Of a stretch of DNA of 23,298 nucleotides, positions 1 through 8,423 are shown piece after piece. How positions within the stretch are numbered: the stretch's first letter is position 1; each line of letters begins with the position of its first letter. The notes beneath the pieces were generated by a model, which searched no databases, was not told where the DNA came from, and saw only the letters and a list, made by a program, of their open reading frames with translations. The translations under genes and the position numbers were made by a program. The DNA is from Oscillospiraceae bacterium. GTDB taxonomy: Bacteria; Bacillota; Clostridia; Oscillospirales; Oscillospiraceae. The stretch spans positions 1 through 23,298 of the forward strand of contig JAFVAS010000160.1 in NCBI GenBank assembly GCA_017480395.1, given 5' to 3'.

Positions 1-1044
1 CTGTTTGCCACCGGCAAGGTGCTGCGCCGCTTCCAGGTGCCCTTTACCTACCTGACCAACTGCCGCCTGAGCGACCCGGTCTTCGCCCGGGGCGTCAGGG
101 ATTTCCTGGCCGTGTGCAACGTGGTCAAGGTGTTCCGGAGCACCCGCATCCTCCAGATCGGCCCCCGGCCCTTCGACTTCTGGAGCACCATGTGCAACGA
201 GGGTGAGCTGCTGGAGAAATTTAATATCCAGCTCTCTCCCATCCCCCTGCCGGAGCTGACCGCCGAGGTGAAGAAGGCCATTGCCGAGGGCACCGAGGTG
301 CAGGAGACCATCGCCTACTGTCGGGAGCATATGGATATCTGCGTCAACGACGCCCAGCTGACCAACGTGGCCGGGCTGGCGGTGGCCATGGAGCGGCTGA
401 TCGCCAAATACCACTGCAACGCCGGGGCCATCCAGTGCTGGAACGCGCTGCAGGATGAGCTGGGCATCATGCCCTGCGCCGCCAACGCCCTGCTGAACGA
501 CAAGGGCATTCCCATCGTCTGCGAGACCGATATCCACGGTGCCATCACCGCCCTGATGGTGGAGGCCGCCGCCAACGACGACACCCGGGGCTTCTTCGCC
601 GACTGGACCATCCGCCACCCGGACATTGAGAACGGCGAGCTGCTGCAGCACTGCGGCCCCTGGCCCCTGAGCGTGGCGGGCTGCCGGCCCTGCATCACCT
701 ACCCGCTGGCCTTTGACTATCCCGGCGCCATCACTGCCGAGGCCAGGCACGGCGACGTGACCCTGGCCCGGTTTGACGGGGATAACGGGGAGTACTCCCT
801 GCTGCTGGGCAACGCGAAGGGCGTGGACGGCCCGAAGGGCATGGGCACCTACCTCTGGGTCGAGGTGGACAACATCAAGCGCCTGGAGGCCAAGATCGTG
901 GAGGGCCCCTACATCCACCACTGCGTCGGCATTCACAAGGATGTCGTTCCCGTCCTCTACGAGGCCTGCAAGTATCTGGGCATCCAGCCCGACCTGTACG
1001 ATCCCATCGAGGAGGACGTCAAGGCATATCTGAGAGGAGAATGA
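1..1044 (+). CDS. L-fucose/L-arabinose isomerase-family protein, 5' truncated; candidate D-apiose isomerase
   Basis: The reading frame is open from base 1 and ends at TGA 1042-1044, so the start lies upstream; 347 C-terminal residues are visible. Proteins of the FucI/AraA-like isomerase superfamily interconvert aldoses and ketoses in the cytoplasm using a divalent metal. The visible part has the family's CETDIHGA stretch (Glu and Asp at bases 523-531, likely metal ligands) and a C-terminal HHCVGIHKD stretch (bases 916-939) that probably supplies the ligand histidine. Family members are roughly 470-600 residues, so some 130 or more are missing. It is followed four bases later by a split transketolase and then an FGGY kinase. 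That context argues for an aldose whose phosphorylated ketose goes directly to a transketolase, for which D-apiose fits best. L-fucose, L-arabinose or another pentose remain possible. Family is well supported; substrate is inference. Confidence 0.8.
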   Translation: MFATGKVLRRFQVPFTYLTNCRLSDPVFARGVRDFLAVCNVVKVFRSTRILQIGPRPFDFWSTMCNEGELLEKFNIQLSPIPLPELTAEVKKAIAEGTEVQETIAYCREHMDICVNDAQLTNVAGLAVAMERLIAKYHCNAGAIQCWNALQDELGIMPCAANALLNDKGIPIVCETDIHGAITALMVEAAANDDTRGFFADWTIRHPDIENGELLQHCGPWPLSVAGCRPCITYPLAFDYPGAITAEARHGDVTLARFDGDNGEYSLLLGNAKGVDGPKGMGTYLWVEVDNIKRLEAKIVEGPYIHHCVGIHKDVVPVLYEACKYLGIQPDLYDPIEEDVKAYLRGE

Positions 1045-1048
1045 CAGC

Positions 1049-1876
1049 ATGGAGCTGAGAGAACTGCAGATCAAGGCCTGCGATATCCGCACCGACGTGG
1101 TGACGCTGATCCACAACGCGGGCTGCGGCCACATCGGCGGCGACATGAGCGAGGTGGAGGCGCTGGTGGCGCTGTACTACAAGCACATGAACTGCACCCC
1201 GGAGAATCAGAACGACCCCAACCGGGACCGCTTTGTCCTCTCCAAGGGCCATTCGGTGGAGACCCTGTACTGCATCCTGGCGGACAAGGGCTATTTTGAC
1301 CGGGAGGAGCTGATGACCACCTACAGCGCCTACCGCTCCCGGTTCATCGGGCACCCCAACAACAAGATCCCCGGCATCGAGATGAACTCCGGCTCCCTGG
1401 GTCACGGCCTGTCCGTGGCGGTGGGCATGGCCAAGGCGGGCCGGATGAGCGGGGCGGATTACCGCGTTTACACCGTGATCGGGGACGGCGAGCTGGCCGA
1501 GGGCAGCATCTGGGAGGGCGCCATGGCCGGCGGCCACTTCAGGCTGGACAATCTGACCGCCTTTGTGGACCGCAACCGGCTCCAGATCTCCGGCACCACC
1601 GAAGAGGTGATGACCCAGGACGACCAGGAGACCCGCTGGGCGGCCTTTGGCTGGAACGTGATCAGCATCCCCGGCAACGACATGGCCGCGGTGGACGCCG
1701 CCATCACCCTGGCCAAGGAGACCCGGGGCAAGCCCACGGTCATCATTCTGAACACCACCAAGGGCTGCGGCGTCTCCTTCATGGAGAACAGCGCCCCCTG
1801 GCACCATAAGGTCATGAACGACGCGCAGTATGAGCAGGCGCTGGCTGAGCTGGCAGAAAGGAAGGCGAGCCTCTGA
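1049..1876 (+). CDS. Transketolase N-terminal subunit (thiamine diphosphate binding); candidate apulose-4-phosphate transketolase subunit
   Basis: This 275-residue protein is the N-terminal half of a two-gene transketolase. It carries the thiamine-diphosphate/Mg signature beginning GDGELAEG at residues 145-152 and ending at VDRN, residues 173-176. Other transketolase landmarks are the N-terminal GHIGGDMSEVEAL stretch and LSKGHSVETLY. The start is an ATG with AGGAG at 1035-1039, nine bases upstream, overlapping the tail of the isomerase gene. Its TGA overlaps the ATG of the C-terminal subunit, which implies coupled, stoichiometric translation. The complex moves a two-carbon ketol unit between sugar phosphates in the cytoplasm. 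Housekeeping transketolase is usually one polypeptide of about 650 residues. Split forms beside a dedicated isomerase and kinase are typical of specialised pathways, including apulose-4-phosphate cleavage. The specific substrate is inferred from neighbours. Confidence 0.92.
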   Translation: MELRELQIKACDIRTDVVTLIHNAGCGHIGGDMSEVEALVALYYKHMNCTPENQNDPNRDRFVLSKGHSVETLYCILADKGYFDREELMTTYSAYRSRFIGHPNNKIPGIEMNSGSLGHGLSVAVGMAKAGRMSGADYRVYTVIGDGELAEGSIWEGAMAGGHFRLDNLTAFVDRNRLQISGTTEEVMTQDDQETRWAAFGWNVISIPGNDMAAVDAAITLAKETRGKPTVIILNTTKGCGVSFMENSAPWHHKVMNDAQYEQALAELAERKASL

Positions 1877-2802
1877 TGGGAAAAGCAAATAAGCAGGTCG
1901 TCTGCGACGTTCTGATGGAGCTGGCAAAGACCGACCGGGACATCACCGTCCTCTGCTCCGACTCCCGGGGCTCCGGCTCCATGACCGATTTCGCCAACAC
2001 CTATCCCGACCAGTTTGTGGAGGTGGGCATCGCGGAGCAGTCCCTGGTCTCCATCGCCGCGGGCATGGCCAACGCGGGCAAAAAGCCGGTGGCCTGTTCG
2101 CCGGCCTCCTTCCTCTCCACCCGTTCCATGGAGCAGATCAAGGTGGACTGCGCCTACTCCCACACCAATGTGATGCTGCTGGGCATCTCGGGCGGCGTCA
2201 GCTATGGGGCGCTGGGCATGACCCATCACTCCAGCACCGACATCGCCGACATCGCCTCCATCCCCGGCATGCGGGTCTACTTCCCCTCCGACCGGCTGCA
2301 GACCGAGGCGCTGACCCGGGCCATCATGGCGGACAGAGACCCCGCCTATGTCCGGGTGGGCCGCAACGCGGTGGAGGACGTCTATGAGGAGGGCAATGTC
2401 CCCTTCGAGATGGACAAGGCCACCGTGATCCGGGAGGGCAAGGATCTCGCCATCATCGCCACCGGGGAGATGGTGCTGGCCGCCAAGCAGGCGGGCGAGC
2501 AGCTCGCGCAGCAGGGGATCGAGGCCACCGTGATCGACATGTACTGCATCAAGCCGCTGGACCGGGAGGCGGTGCTTCGCGCCGCCAAGACGGGGCTGGT
2601 CATCACCGTGGAGGAGCACGTCGCCATCGGCGGCATGGGCTCCATGGTGGCCCAGGTCATCGCCGCCAACGAGCCCTGCAGGGTCATCAACCTGACGCTG
2701 CCCGACGCGCCGGTGATCACCGGCACCTCCAGGGAAGTGTTCCAATACTACGGGCTGGACGCCGACGGCATCGTCCGGACAGCCAGGGAATGGTTGAAAT
2801 GA
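1876..2802 (+). CDS. Transketolase C-terminal subunit; candidate apulose-4-phosphate transketolase subunit
   Basis: This 308-residue protein holds the pyrimidine-binding and C-terminal transketolase domains. The sequence VEVGIAEQ includes Glu54, the residue expected to activate the thiamine cofactor bound by the partner subunit. HHSSTDIADI and VGRNAVEDVYE follow, and a C-terminal domain begins near residue 185 (KDLAIIATGEMVLAA) with the conserved EEHVAIGGMGSMVAQ. The start ATG overlaps the upstream TGA by one base, with a GA-rich AAAGGAAGG upstream. The stop overlaps the start of the kinase gene in an ATGA arrangement. The protein has no cofactor-binding GDG motif of its own, so it should work only as a complex with the 1049-1876 product. 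Family assignment is strong; assignment to apiose rather than general pentose metabolism is inference. Confidence 0.92.
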   Translation: MGKANKQVVCDVLMELAKTDRDITVLCSDSRGSGSMTDFANTYPDQFVEVGIAEQSLVSIAAGMANAGKKPVACSPASFLSTRSMEQIKVDCAYSHTNVMLLGISGGVSYGALGMTHHSSTDIADIASIPGMRVYFPSDRLQTEALTRAIMADRDPAYVRVGRNAVEDVYEEGNVPFEMDKATVIREGKDLAIIATGEMVLAAKQAGEQLAQQGIEATVIDMYCIKPLDREAVLRAAKTGLVITVEEHVAIGGMGSMVAQVIAANEPCRVINLTLPDAPVITGTSREVFQYYGLDADGIVRTAREWLK

Positions 2803-4277
2803 GCAAATATGTTTTGGCCGTGGATCAGTCCACCCAGGGCACGAAGGGGCTGCTCTTTGACGCGTCCGGCGTGCTGCTGGGCCGGGCGGACCGGGCCCAT
2901 CAGCAGATCATCAACGACCAGGGGTGGGTCAGCCACTCGCCCCTGGAGATCCAGCGCAACACCCTGGCCGTGTGCCGGGACGTGGTGGAGAAGACCGGCA
3001 TCGACCGGAATGACATCGTCGCCTTCGGCATCTCCAATCAGCGGGAGACCACCGTCGCCTGGAACCGGGAGACCGGGGAGAGCATCTGCTCCGCCATCGT
3101 GTGGCAGTGCGCCCGGGCCACGGAGATCTGCGAGCGGCACGGGGACATTGCGGAGCTTGTGCGGCGGAAGACGGGGCTGAACCTGTCCCCCTATTTCCCC
3201 TGCTCCAAGATGGCGTGGATCCTGGAGAATGTGCCCGAGGCCCGGGAGCTGGCCGACGCGGGCAAGCTGGCCTTTGGCACCATTGACAGCTGGCTGATCT
3301 CCTTCCTGTCCGCCGATCACGCCCACAGGACCGACTACTCCAACGCCAGCCGCACCCAGCTGTTCAACATCAACACGCTGGCCTGGGACGCCGACATCTG
3401 CGCCGCCTTTGGCATTCCCATGGAGACCCTGCCCGAGGTGTGCATGTCCGATTCCTGCTTCGGCATGACCGATCTGGGCGGATATCTGGAGCACCCGATC
3501 CCGATCCACGGGGTGCTGGGGGACAGCCACGGCGCCCTGTTCGGGCAGGACTGCCGCAGGCCGGGCCAGGTGAAGGCCACCTATGGCACCGGCTCCTCCG
3601 TGATGATGAACATCGGCGAAAAGCCCCGGTTCAGCGAGAACGGCCTGGTCACCAGCCTGGCCTGGGGGATGGGGGGCAAGGTGGAGTACGTCTTTGAGGG
3701 CAACCTGAACTACACCGGCGCGGTGATCTCCTGGCTGAAGAAGGACGTCGGGCTGATCGAGACCGACGCGGAGGCCACGGAGCTGGCCGTTCGGGCCAAT
3801 CCCCACGACCGCACCTATTTTATCCCGGCCTTTTCCGGGCTGGGCGCGCCCTATTGGGACAGCCGGGCCACCGGGATGCTGACGGGGATCACCCGCACGA
3901 CGGGACGGGCGGAGATCGCCAAGGCCTGCCTGGACTGCATCGCCTACCAGATCACGGATCTGACCGAGTTGATGGGCCGGGACGCGGGGGTGAAGCTGGA
4001 CGCCCTCCGGGTGGACGGCGGGCCGACGGCCAGCGAATATCTGATGCAATTCCAGAGCGACATGGCGCAGGTCACGGTGCAGGTGCCCGACCTGCAGGAG
4101 CTCTCGGGCATGGGGGCGGCCTACGCCGCCGGGATCGCCGTGGGCCTCTACGACCCCGAGCGGATCTACGACCACATCCAGCGCCGGGCCTATGCGCCCG
4201 CCATGGAGCCCGCCCGCCGGGAGGAGCTGTACCGGTGCTGGAAGAGCGCGGTGAGCCGGGTCCGAACCCGGGACTGA
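2799..4277 (+). CDS. FGGY-family carbohydrate kinase; candidate D-apulose kinase
   Basis: This is a cytoplasmic ATP-dependent sugar or polyol kinase of the FGGY family, 492 residues from the chosen start, the usual length. The N-terminal phosphate loop reads DQSTQGTK (residues 9-16). The catalytic base is expected in LGDSHGALFG at Asp242. ATYGTGSS and the C-terminal signature region LRVDGGPTASEYLMQFQ with GMGAAYAAG follow. I chose ATG 2799 because it overlaps the upstream TGA (ATGA) and has AGGGA at 2785-2789, nine bases away. An in-frame ATG at 2790 would add three residues but has a poorer site. The sequence looks glycerol-kinase/xylulokinase-like rather than like a known AraB or FucK. Position after a split transketolase suggests it makes that enzyme's ketose-phosphate substrate, for example apulose 4-phosphate. 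It is the last gene of the tight operon. Confidence 0.9.
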   Translation: MSKYVLAVDQSTQGTKGLLFDASGVLLGRADRAHQQIINDQGWVSHSPLEIQRNTLAVCRDVVEKTGIDRNDIVAFGISNQRETTVAWNRETGESICSAIVWQCARATEICERHGDIAELVRRKTGLNLSPYFPCSKMAWILENVPEARELADAGKLAFGTIDSWLISFLSADHAHRTDYSNASRTQLFNINTLAWDADICAAFGIPMETLPEVCMSDSCFGMTDLGGYLEHPIPIHGVLGDSHGALFGQDCRRPGQVKATYGTGSSVMMNIGEKPRFSENGLVTSLAWGMGGKVEYVFEGNLNYTGAVISWLKKDVGLIETDAEATELAVRANPHDRTYFIPAFSGLGAPYWDSRATGMLTGITRTTGRAEIAKACLDCIAYQITDLTELMGRDAGVKLDALRVDGGPTASEYLMQFQSDMAQVTVQVPDLQELSGMGAAYAAGIAVGLYDPERIYDHIQRRAYAPAMEPARREELYRCWKSAVSRVRTRD

Positions 4278-4334
4278 GACGCCCATTCATATACGATCAC
4301 GATTCATTTAAACAGAAAGGGAGGCGGAACCGTT

Positions 4335-6518
4335 ATGCCCAAAGCTCCGATGCAAAAGGACGGCTATCAGCTCTATTACAACCAGGGTGGCCCTGCCATC
4401 GGAACCGCAGGTGTGCCGGTCATCGAGCGGGACGGCCTGTATTTCAGGGATCTCGCCCGCACTGGGGAGCTCCTGCCCTATGAGGACTGGCGGCTCCCCG
4501 CAGCAGACCGGGCAGAGGATCTTGCCGCCCGGCTGACCATACGTCAGATCGCGGGCCTGATGATGTACTCCCCGCATCAGATGGTCCCGTTCCATGCCAA
4601 CGGGCCGTTCGCGGCGACCTACGCGGGAGCCTCCTATGAGGAGAGCGGGGCAGAGCCCTGGGCCCTGACGGATCAGCAGCGGGAGTTCCTGGATCGGGAC
4701 GGCATCCGCCATGTTCTGGTCATGACGCAGGATTCCACCGAAGCCGCCGTGCGCTGGAACAATGCAGTCCAGAGCTATGTTGAGGCGCTCCCCTTTGGAA
4801 TCCCGGTGAATTTCTCCTCCGACCCGCGGCATGGTGCCTCGGCCGCCGCCAGCGAGTACAAGACGCAGGCGGGGGCGCTCTCCAAATGGCCGGAGAGCCT
4901 TGGCATGGCCGCCACCTTTGATCCCAACCTGTGCCGCCGTTACGGGGAGATTGTCGCGAAGGAATATCGCGCGCTGGGCATCTGCACCGCCCTGGGCCCA
5001 CAGATCGACGTCGGCACCGACCCCCGGTGGCTCCGCCTTGAGGACACCTTCGGCGCTTCGCCGGACCTGGTGACAGCGATGGGGAAGAGCTACTGCGACG
5101 GACTGCAGACCACCGAGGGCAGCCGGGACGGCTGGGGTGCGGACAGCGTGTGCGCCATGGTCAAGCACTGGCCGGGCGGCGGCCCCTGCGAGGCGGGCAG
5201 GGACGCCCACTACCCCTTTGGCAAGTACTCTGTCTACCCCGGAAACGCCCTGGACCGGCATCTGAAGCCCTTCCTGGACGGCGCATTCCGGCTGGACGGC
5301 CCCACCGGGCAGGCCGCGGCGGTCATGCCCTACTACTCGGTGCCCTGGAACGTCGATCCGGAAAACGTCGGCAACTCCTACAGCCGCAGGATCATCCGGG
5401 ATATGCTGCGGGATCAGTACGGCTACGACGGCGTGGTCTGCACAGACTGGGGAATCACCGGCGACCCCGAGCCGGATATTGACTCCTTCGGCGCCCGCTG
5501 CTACGGCGTGGAGGCCCTGACCGAAGCGGAACGGCATCTGCGCATCATCGAGAACGGCGTGGATCAGTTCGGGGGCAACAGCCGGATCGAGCCCATTCTG
5601 GAGGCCTATCGGCTGGGCTGCGAAACATACGGCGAGACGGCAATGCGCGCGCGCATGGAGCGCTCCGCTGTCCGACTGCTTCTGAATCTGTTCCGCTGCG
5701 GCCTGTTTGAGAATCCGTATCTGGATCTGCAGGAGAGCCTGGACACCGTCGGAGCGCCGGAATATACCGCCCTCGGTTTCGAGGCCCAGCTCCGCTCCGT
5801 GGTGCTGCTCAAGAACAGCGGCGTTCTTCCGCTCCCCACAGGGAAGGCATATATCCCCGGCCGCAGGATCGGGCCGCGGAAGAACTTCTTCCGCTTCATG
5901 GATGCGGAACGGGCGCTCCCCGGTGCCGCACACTCGATCACGGAGCGGTTCTATGGCATCGCGGAGACGCCGGAGGAGGCGGATTTCGCCCTGCTGATGA
6001 TTGAGAGCCCGCTCTCCGATGGCTATGATGCGCAGGATGCCGCCAACGGCGGAAACGGCTATCGCCCGATCTCGCTGCAATACCGCCCCTACCGGGCGGA
6101 TGAGGCCCGCGCCCACAGCATCGCCGGCGGCGACTTCCGGGAGTCCTTCACCGACCGCGGCTACCGGGGCAAGACGGGCTGCGCGGCCAATGAGTCCGAC
6201 CTGGATCTGGTCATCGAGACCAAGCGGCGAATGGGCAGCAAGCCCGTTGTCGTCTGTCTGCGCATCCACAATCCCGTGGTAATGGCGGAGCTGGAGCCCT
6301 ACGCCGATGTGCTGATCGCCGACTTCGGGGTTCAGCAGGAGGCGCTTTTGGAGGTGATCTCCGGCCGGGCAAAGCCGGGCGGCAGGCTCCCAGTGCAGCT
6401 GCCGAAGGACATGGCGGCAGTCGAGGGCCACTGCGAGGACCTGCCGCTGGACATCGAACCCTACACCGACACGGCGGGCAACCGATATGATTTCGGGTTC
6501 GGCCTGACAGAGCTCTGA
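4335..6518 (+). CDS. Glycoside hydrolase family 3 protein without FnIII domain
   Basis: This 727-residue enzyme has the classical GH3 order: an N-terminal TIM-barrel followed by an alpha/beta C-terminal domain. The substrate-binding Lys-His pair is in VKHWPGGG (Lys277-His278), followed by GRDAHYPFGK. The nucleophile is expected at Asp371 in GVVCTDWG. Near the C terminus, VLIADFGVQQEALLEVISGRAKPGGRLPVQLP is the standard GH3 C-domain ending, and the protein stops at YDFGFGLTEL without the fibronectin-III-like domain many GH3 beta-glucosidases carry. There is no signal peptide, so it is probably intracellular. The start ATG follows AAAGGGAGG at 4317-4325. The 57-base gap from the kinase gene shows no terminator, so read-through from the metabolic operon is possible. 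Family is certain from motifs. Activity (beta-glucosidase, xylosidase or another exo-beta-glycosidase) cannot be read from sequence alone. Confidence 0.92.
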   Translation: MPKAPMQKDGYQLYYNQGGPAIGTAGVPVIERDGLYFRDLARTGELLPYEDWRLPAADRAEDLAARLTIRQIAGLMMYSPHQMVPFHANGPFAATYAGASYEESGAEPWALTDQQREFLDRDGIRHVLVMTQDSTEAAVRWNNAVQSYVEALPFGIPVNFSSDPRHGASAAASEYKTQAGALSKWPESLGMAATFDPNLCRRYGEIVAKEYRALGICTALGPQIDVGTDPRWLRLEDTFGASPDLVTAMGKSYCDGLQTTEGSRDGWGADSVCAMVKHWPGGGPCEAGRDAHYPFGKYSVYPGNALDRHLKPFLDGAFRLDGPTGQAAAVMPYYSVPWNVDPENVGNSYSRRIIRDMLRDQYGYDGVVCTDWGITGDPEPDIDSFGARCYGVEALTEAERHLRIIENGVDQFGGNSRIEPILEAYRLGCETYGETAMRARMERSAVRLLLNLFRCGLFENPYLDLQESLDTVGAPEYTALGFEAQLRSVVLLKNSGVLPLPTGKAYIPGRRIGPRKNFFRFMDAERALPGAAHSITERFYGIAETPEEADFALLMIESPLSDGYDAQDAANGGNGYRPISLQYRPYRADEARAHSIAGGDFRESFTDRGYRGKTGCAANESDLDLVIETKRRMGSKPVVVCLRIHNPVVMAELEPYADVLIADFGVQQEALLEVISGRAKPGGRLPVQLPKDMAAVEGHCEDLPLDIEPYTDTAGNRYDFGFGLTEL

Positions 6519-6543
6519 CGGGCGCGGCAATCGAGGTTATCTC

Positions 6544-7158
6544 ATGAACAATTTGATCCGCAGAGTGCGGGAATATAACTGGAAGAACTGGTGGGACTAC
6601 AACTGGAAGTGGGTCATTCTCGGCTGGGTCGTCATTTTCGGCCTGATCTGGCTGCTCCGATCCACCCTCTTCCGCTCCGACCCGAAGCCGGACTATGTTG
6701 TCGGCTATGCCTCCGCCCTCGTCCTCAGCGACGAGGTGGTGGAGCAGCTCCAGAACGGGCTCGCCGCCTACGGCCGGGACCTGGACGGAGACGGAAGGGT
6801 GCTTGTGGAGGTCCGCCCCTATATCCTCGACTTCAACGAGGAGACCTACGACGCCAATTACCAGCAGACGAGCAGCTATTTGATGATGATTATGGCGGAG
6901 GCGTCCTATACCGAATACTCCTTCTGGATCGTCGAGAAGCCCGAGATCTTCCAGACCAAGACCGATCTGCTCATCCCGCGCGCAGACGGGAGCCTGGGCA
7001 TCCCATGGCCCGACTGCGCGGTCATGCGGGGACTGGATCTTTTCTGTGACAGCGGGATGGGCACCGACCTGGACTGGCAGCTGCTGCTCAGTGATGACAC
7101 GCTGTGCATCTGCTACGATCGCCCGGAGGATGCGCTGCAGCGGGCTGTTTTCGGTTGA
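6544..7158 (+). CDS. Single-pass membrane-anchored protein of unknown function with a DxDGDG loop
   Basis: I do not recognise a named family with certainty. The 204-residue product starts with a Trp/Lys/Arg-rich segment (RVREYNWKNWWDYNWKW). One hydrophobic helix follows at about residues 24-40, ending at LLRSTLFRSDPK. That pattern is an uncleaved signal anchor with the remainder outside the cell. The outer part contains YGRDLDGDGRVLVEV, a DxDxDG calcium-loop-like motif near residues 78-92, then YDANYQQTSSYLMMIM and FWIVEKPEIFQ. Similar small anchored proteins with a DLNGDG-type loop sit in Clostridia beside sugar transport genes, from memory. It begins 25 bases after the GH3 stop with a modest GAGG site, so it is probably cotranscribed. 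A role as a surface accessory or sensor is speculation. The coding call is supported by the membrane segment, ribosome site and compact operon context. Confidence 0.75.
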   Translation: MNNLIRRVREYNWKNWWDYNWKWVILGWVVIFGLIWLLRSTLFRSDPKPDYVVGYASALVLSDEVVEQLQNGLAAYGRDLDGDGRVLVEVRPYILDFNEETYDANYQQTSSYLMMIMAEASYTEYSFWIVEKPEIFQTKTDLLIPRADGSLGIPWPDCAVMRGLDLFCDSGMGTDLDWQLLLSDDTLCICYDRPEDALQRAVFG

Positions 7159-7196
7159 GCGGCTGCGCCGGAAGGACAGAACAATCTTTAGATTTA

Positions 7197-7202
7197 TATA
7201 AT
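7197..7202 (+). promoter_or_regulatory. Possible internal promoter -10 box ahead of the GH5 gene
   Basis: The 74-base gap before the GH5 gene becomes AT-rich and holds a perfect TATAAT at 7197-7202. AGGACA at 7173-7178 gives a 4-of-6 match to the -35 consensus with an 18-base spacer. Transcription would begin near 7209, leaving a short leader into the ribosome site GAAAGAGAGG (7210-7225) of the GH5 gene. This would let the GH5 gene be expressed apart from the upstream GH3 and anchor genes. Not proven by sequence. Confidence 0.45.
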
Positions 7203-7232
7203 ATATCATGAAAGAAAGAGAGGAATCCAACC

Positions 7233-8414
7233 ATGTATGTGAAAGGCGTAAACCTCGGCAACTGGCTCGTGCTGGAAAAATGGATGAATCCATTCCTCTT
7301 TGCCGGCACCACGGCGGAGGACGAGTACTGGCTGGCCAGAGACCTTGATCCCGCGGTCTATGAAGCCCGGATCCGCATCCATCGCTCCGAGTACATCACG
7401 GAGCGCGACTTTGTGACCATCCGCTCCTGGGGGCTCGACACCGTTCGGATCCCCGTCCCCTTCGGCATCTTCGGCGACCGGCCTCCGTACATCGGCTGCA
7501 TCGAGGAGCTGGACCGCGCCTTCAACTGGGCGGAGAAATACGGCCTGAAGATCCTGATCGATCTCCACACCGTGCCGTACAGCGCCAGCGGCTCCGACAA
7601 CAGCGGCCTGTGCGGCGTGTGCGCCTGGGCCAGCAAGCCGGAGGAGGTGGAATTCACCCTGACGGTACTGGAGCGGCTTGCCCAGCGCTACGGCCAGAGG
7701 GACGGCCTGTTCGGCATCGAGCTGGTCAATGAGCCGGTGGTGCAGGAGATGTCCAACATATTCGACATCGCCAACCGCTATCCGCCCCGGGACCCGGAGA
7801 TGGCGAAGATGAACGCCTATCCCACCCTGGACTGGCTGAAGCAGTTCTATCTGACCGGCTATGAACGCCTCACCCCGCATCTGGCCGAGGGGAAGTATGT
7901 GGTCATCCACGACGCCTTTATGCTCACTGCGTGGAAGGATTTCATGCAGGAGGAGAAATACCGCAGGAACGTCATCCTGGACACCCATCAGTACCTGATG
8001 ATGGCTGAGATGTTCGGCTGCAGCCAGGATCCCGATTCCTATGTGAAGTTCATTCAGGACAACTTCGCCGCCCAGGTCGCGGAAATGCAGCAGTATTTCA
8101 ACGTCATCTGCGGCGAATGGTGCCTGTTCAACTCCTATTGCTGCGGCGTGGACACCAAGGGCGGCCAGTCCGTCCTCAACGGTGTGGCCGGAGCCGAGAC
8201 GGAGACCGTCAGCCCCGAGGAGAAGAGGCGGGTATACCGCATGGTGGCAAAGGCGCAGCTGGACGCCTGGAAGAACGGCTGCGGCTATTTCTACTGGAGC
8301 TACAAGCTGCTGACCGACACCGTGAACACCCCCGGCTGGCTCGGATGGGACTGCTGGGACCTCGGCCGCTGCGTCGATTTCGGCTGGTTCCCGAGAGAGA
8401 ACGCCGAGGCCTGA
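7233..8414 (+). CDS. Glycoside hydrolase family 5 (exo-glucanase/diglycosidase-like)
   Basis: This 393-residue protein is a clan GH-A TIM-barrel retaining enzyme. It opens with KGVNLGNWLVLEKWMNP, a signature shared with GH5 exo-beta-1,3-glucanases and related flavonoid-diglycosidase enzymes. The acid/base glutamate is expected at Glu167 in ELVNEPV and the nucleophile at Glu295 in VICGEWC. RIPVPF, LIDLHTVPYS and LDTHQYLMM mark the barrel strands. There is no signal peptide, so the protein should be cytoplasmic and act on imported oligosaccharides or glycosides. The ATG has an upstream GAAAGAGAGG and a possible promoter of its own. The gene ends 14 bases before a strong hairpin that separates it from a convergent gene. 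Family is confident; beta-glucosidase, exo-glucanase or beta-diglycosidase activity are all possible. Confidence 0.9.
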   Translation: MYVKGVNLGNWLVLEKWMNPFLFAGTTAEDEYWLARDLDPAVYEARIRIHRSEYITERDFVTIRSWGLDTVRIPVPFGIFGDRPPYIGCIEELDRAFNWAEKYGLKILIDLHTVPYSASGSDNSGLCGVCAWASKPEEVEFTLTVLERLAQRYGQRDGLFGIELVNEPVVQEMSNIFDIANRYPPRDPEMAKMNAYPTLDWLKQFYLTGYERLTPHLAEGKYVVIHDAFMLTAWKDFMQEEKYRRNVILDTHQYLMMAEMFGCSQDPDSYVKFIQDNFAAQVAEMQQYFNVICGEWCLFNSYCCGVDTKGGQSVLNGVAGAETETVSPEEKRRVYRMVAKAQLDAWKNGCGYFYWSYKLLTDTVNTPGWLGWDCWDLGRCVDFGWFPRENAEA

Positions 8415-8423
8415 TCCAAACAG

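Noticed and set aside
1..4277. L-arabinose operon (araA-araB type) as the explanation of region 1
   Set aside because: No AraD epimerase is present, and split transketolase subunits sit between isomerase and kinase; it remains an alternative but fits less well.
4278..4334. Terminator or promoter between the kinase and the first GH3
   Set aside because: No stem followed by T-run and no convincing -35/-10 pair; only a good ribosome site.
4308..6530. A 740-codon minus-strand open frame
   Set aside because: It mirrors the GH3 gene, shows no recognisable motif or ribosome site, and the plus-strand protein has clear GH3 catalytic motifs.
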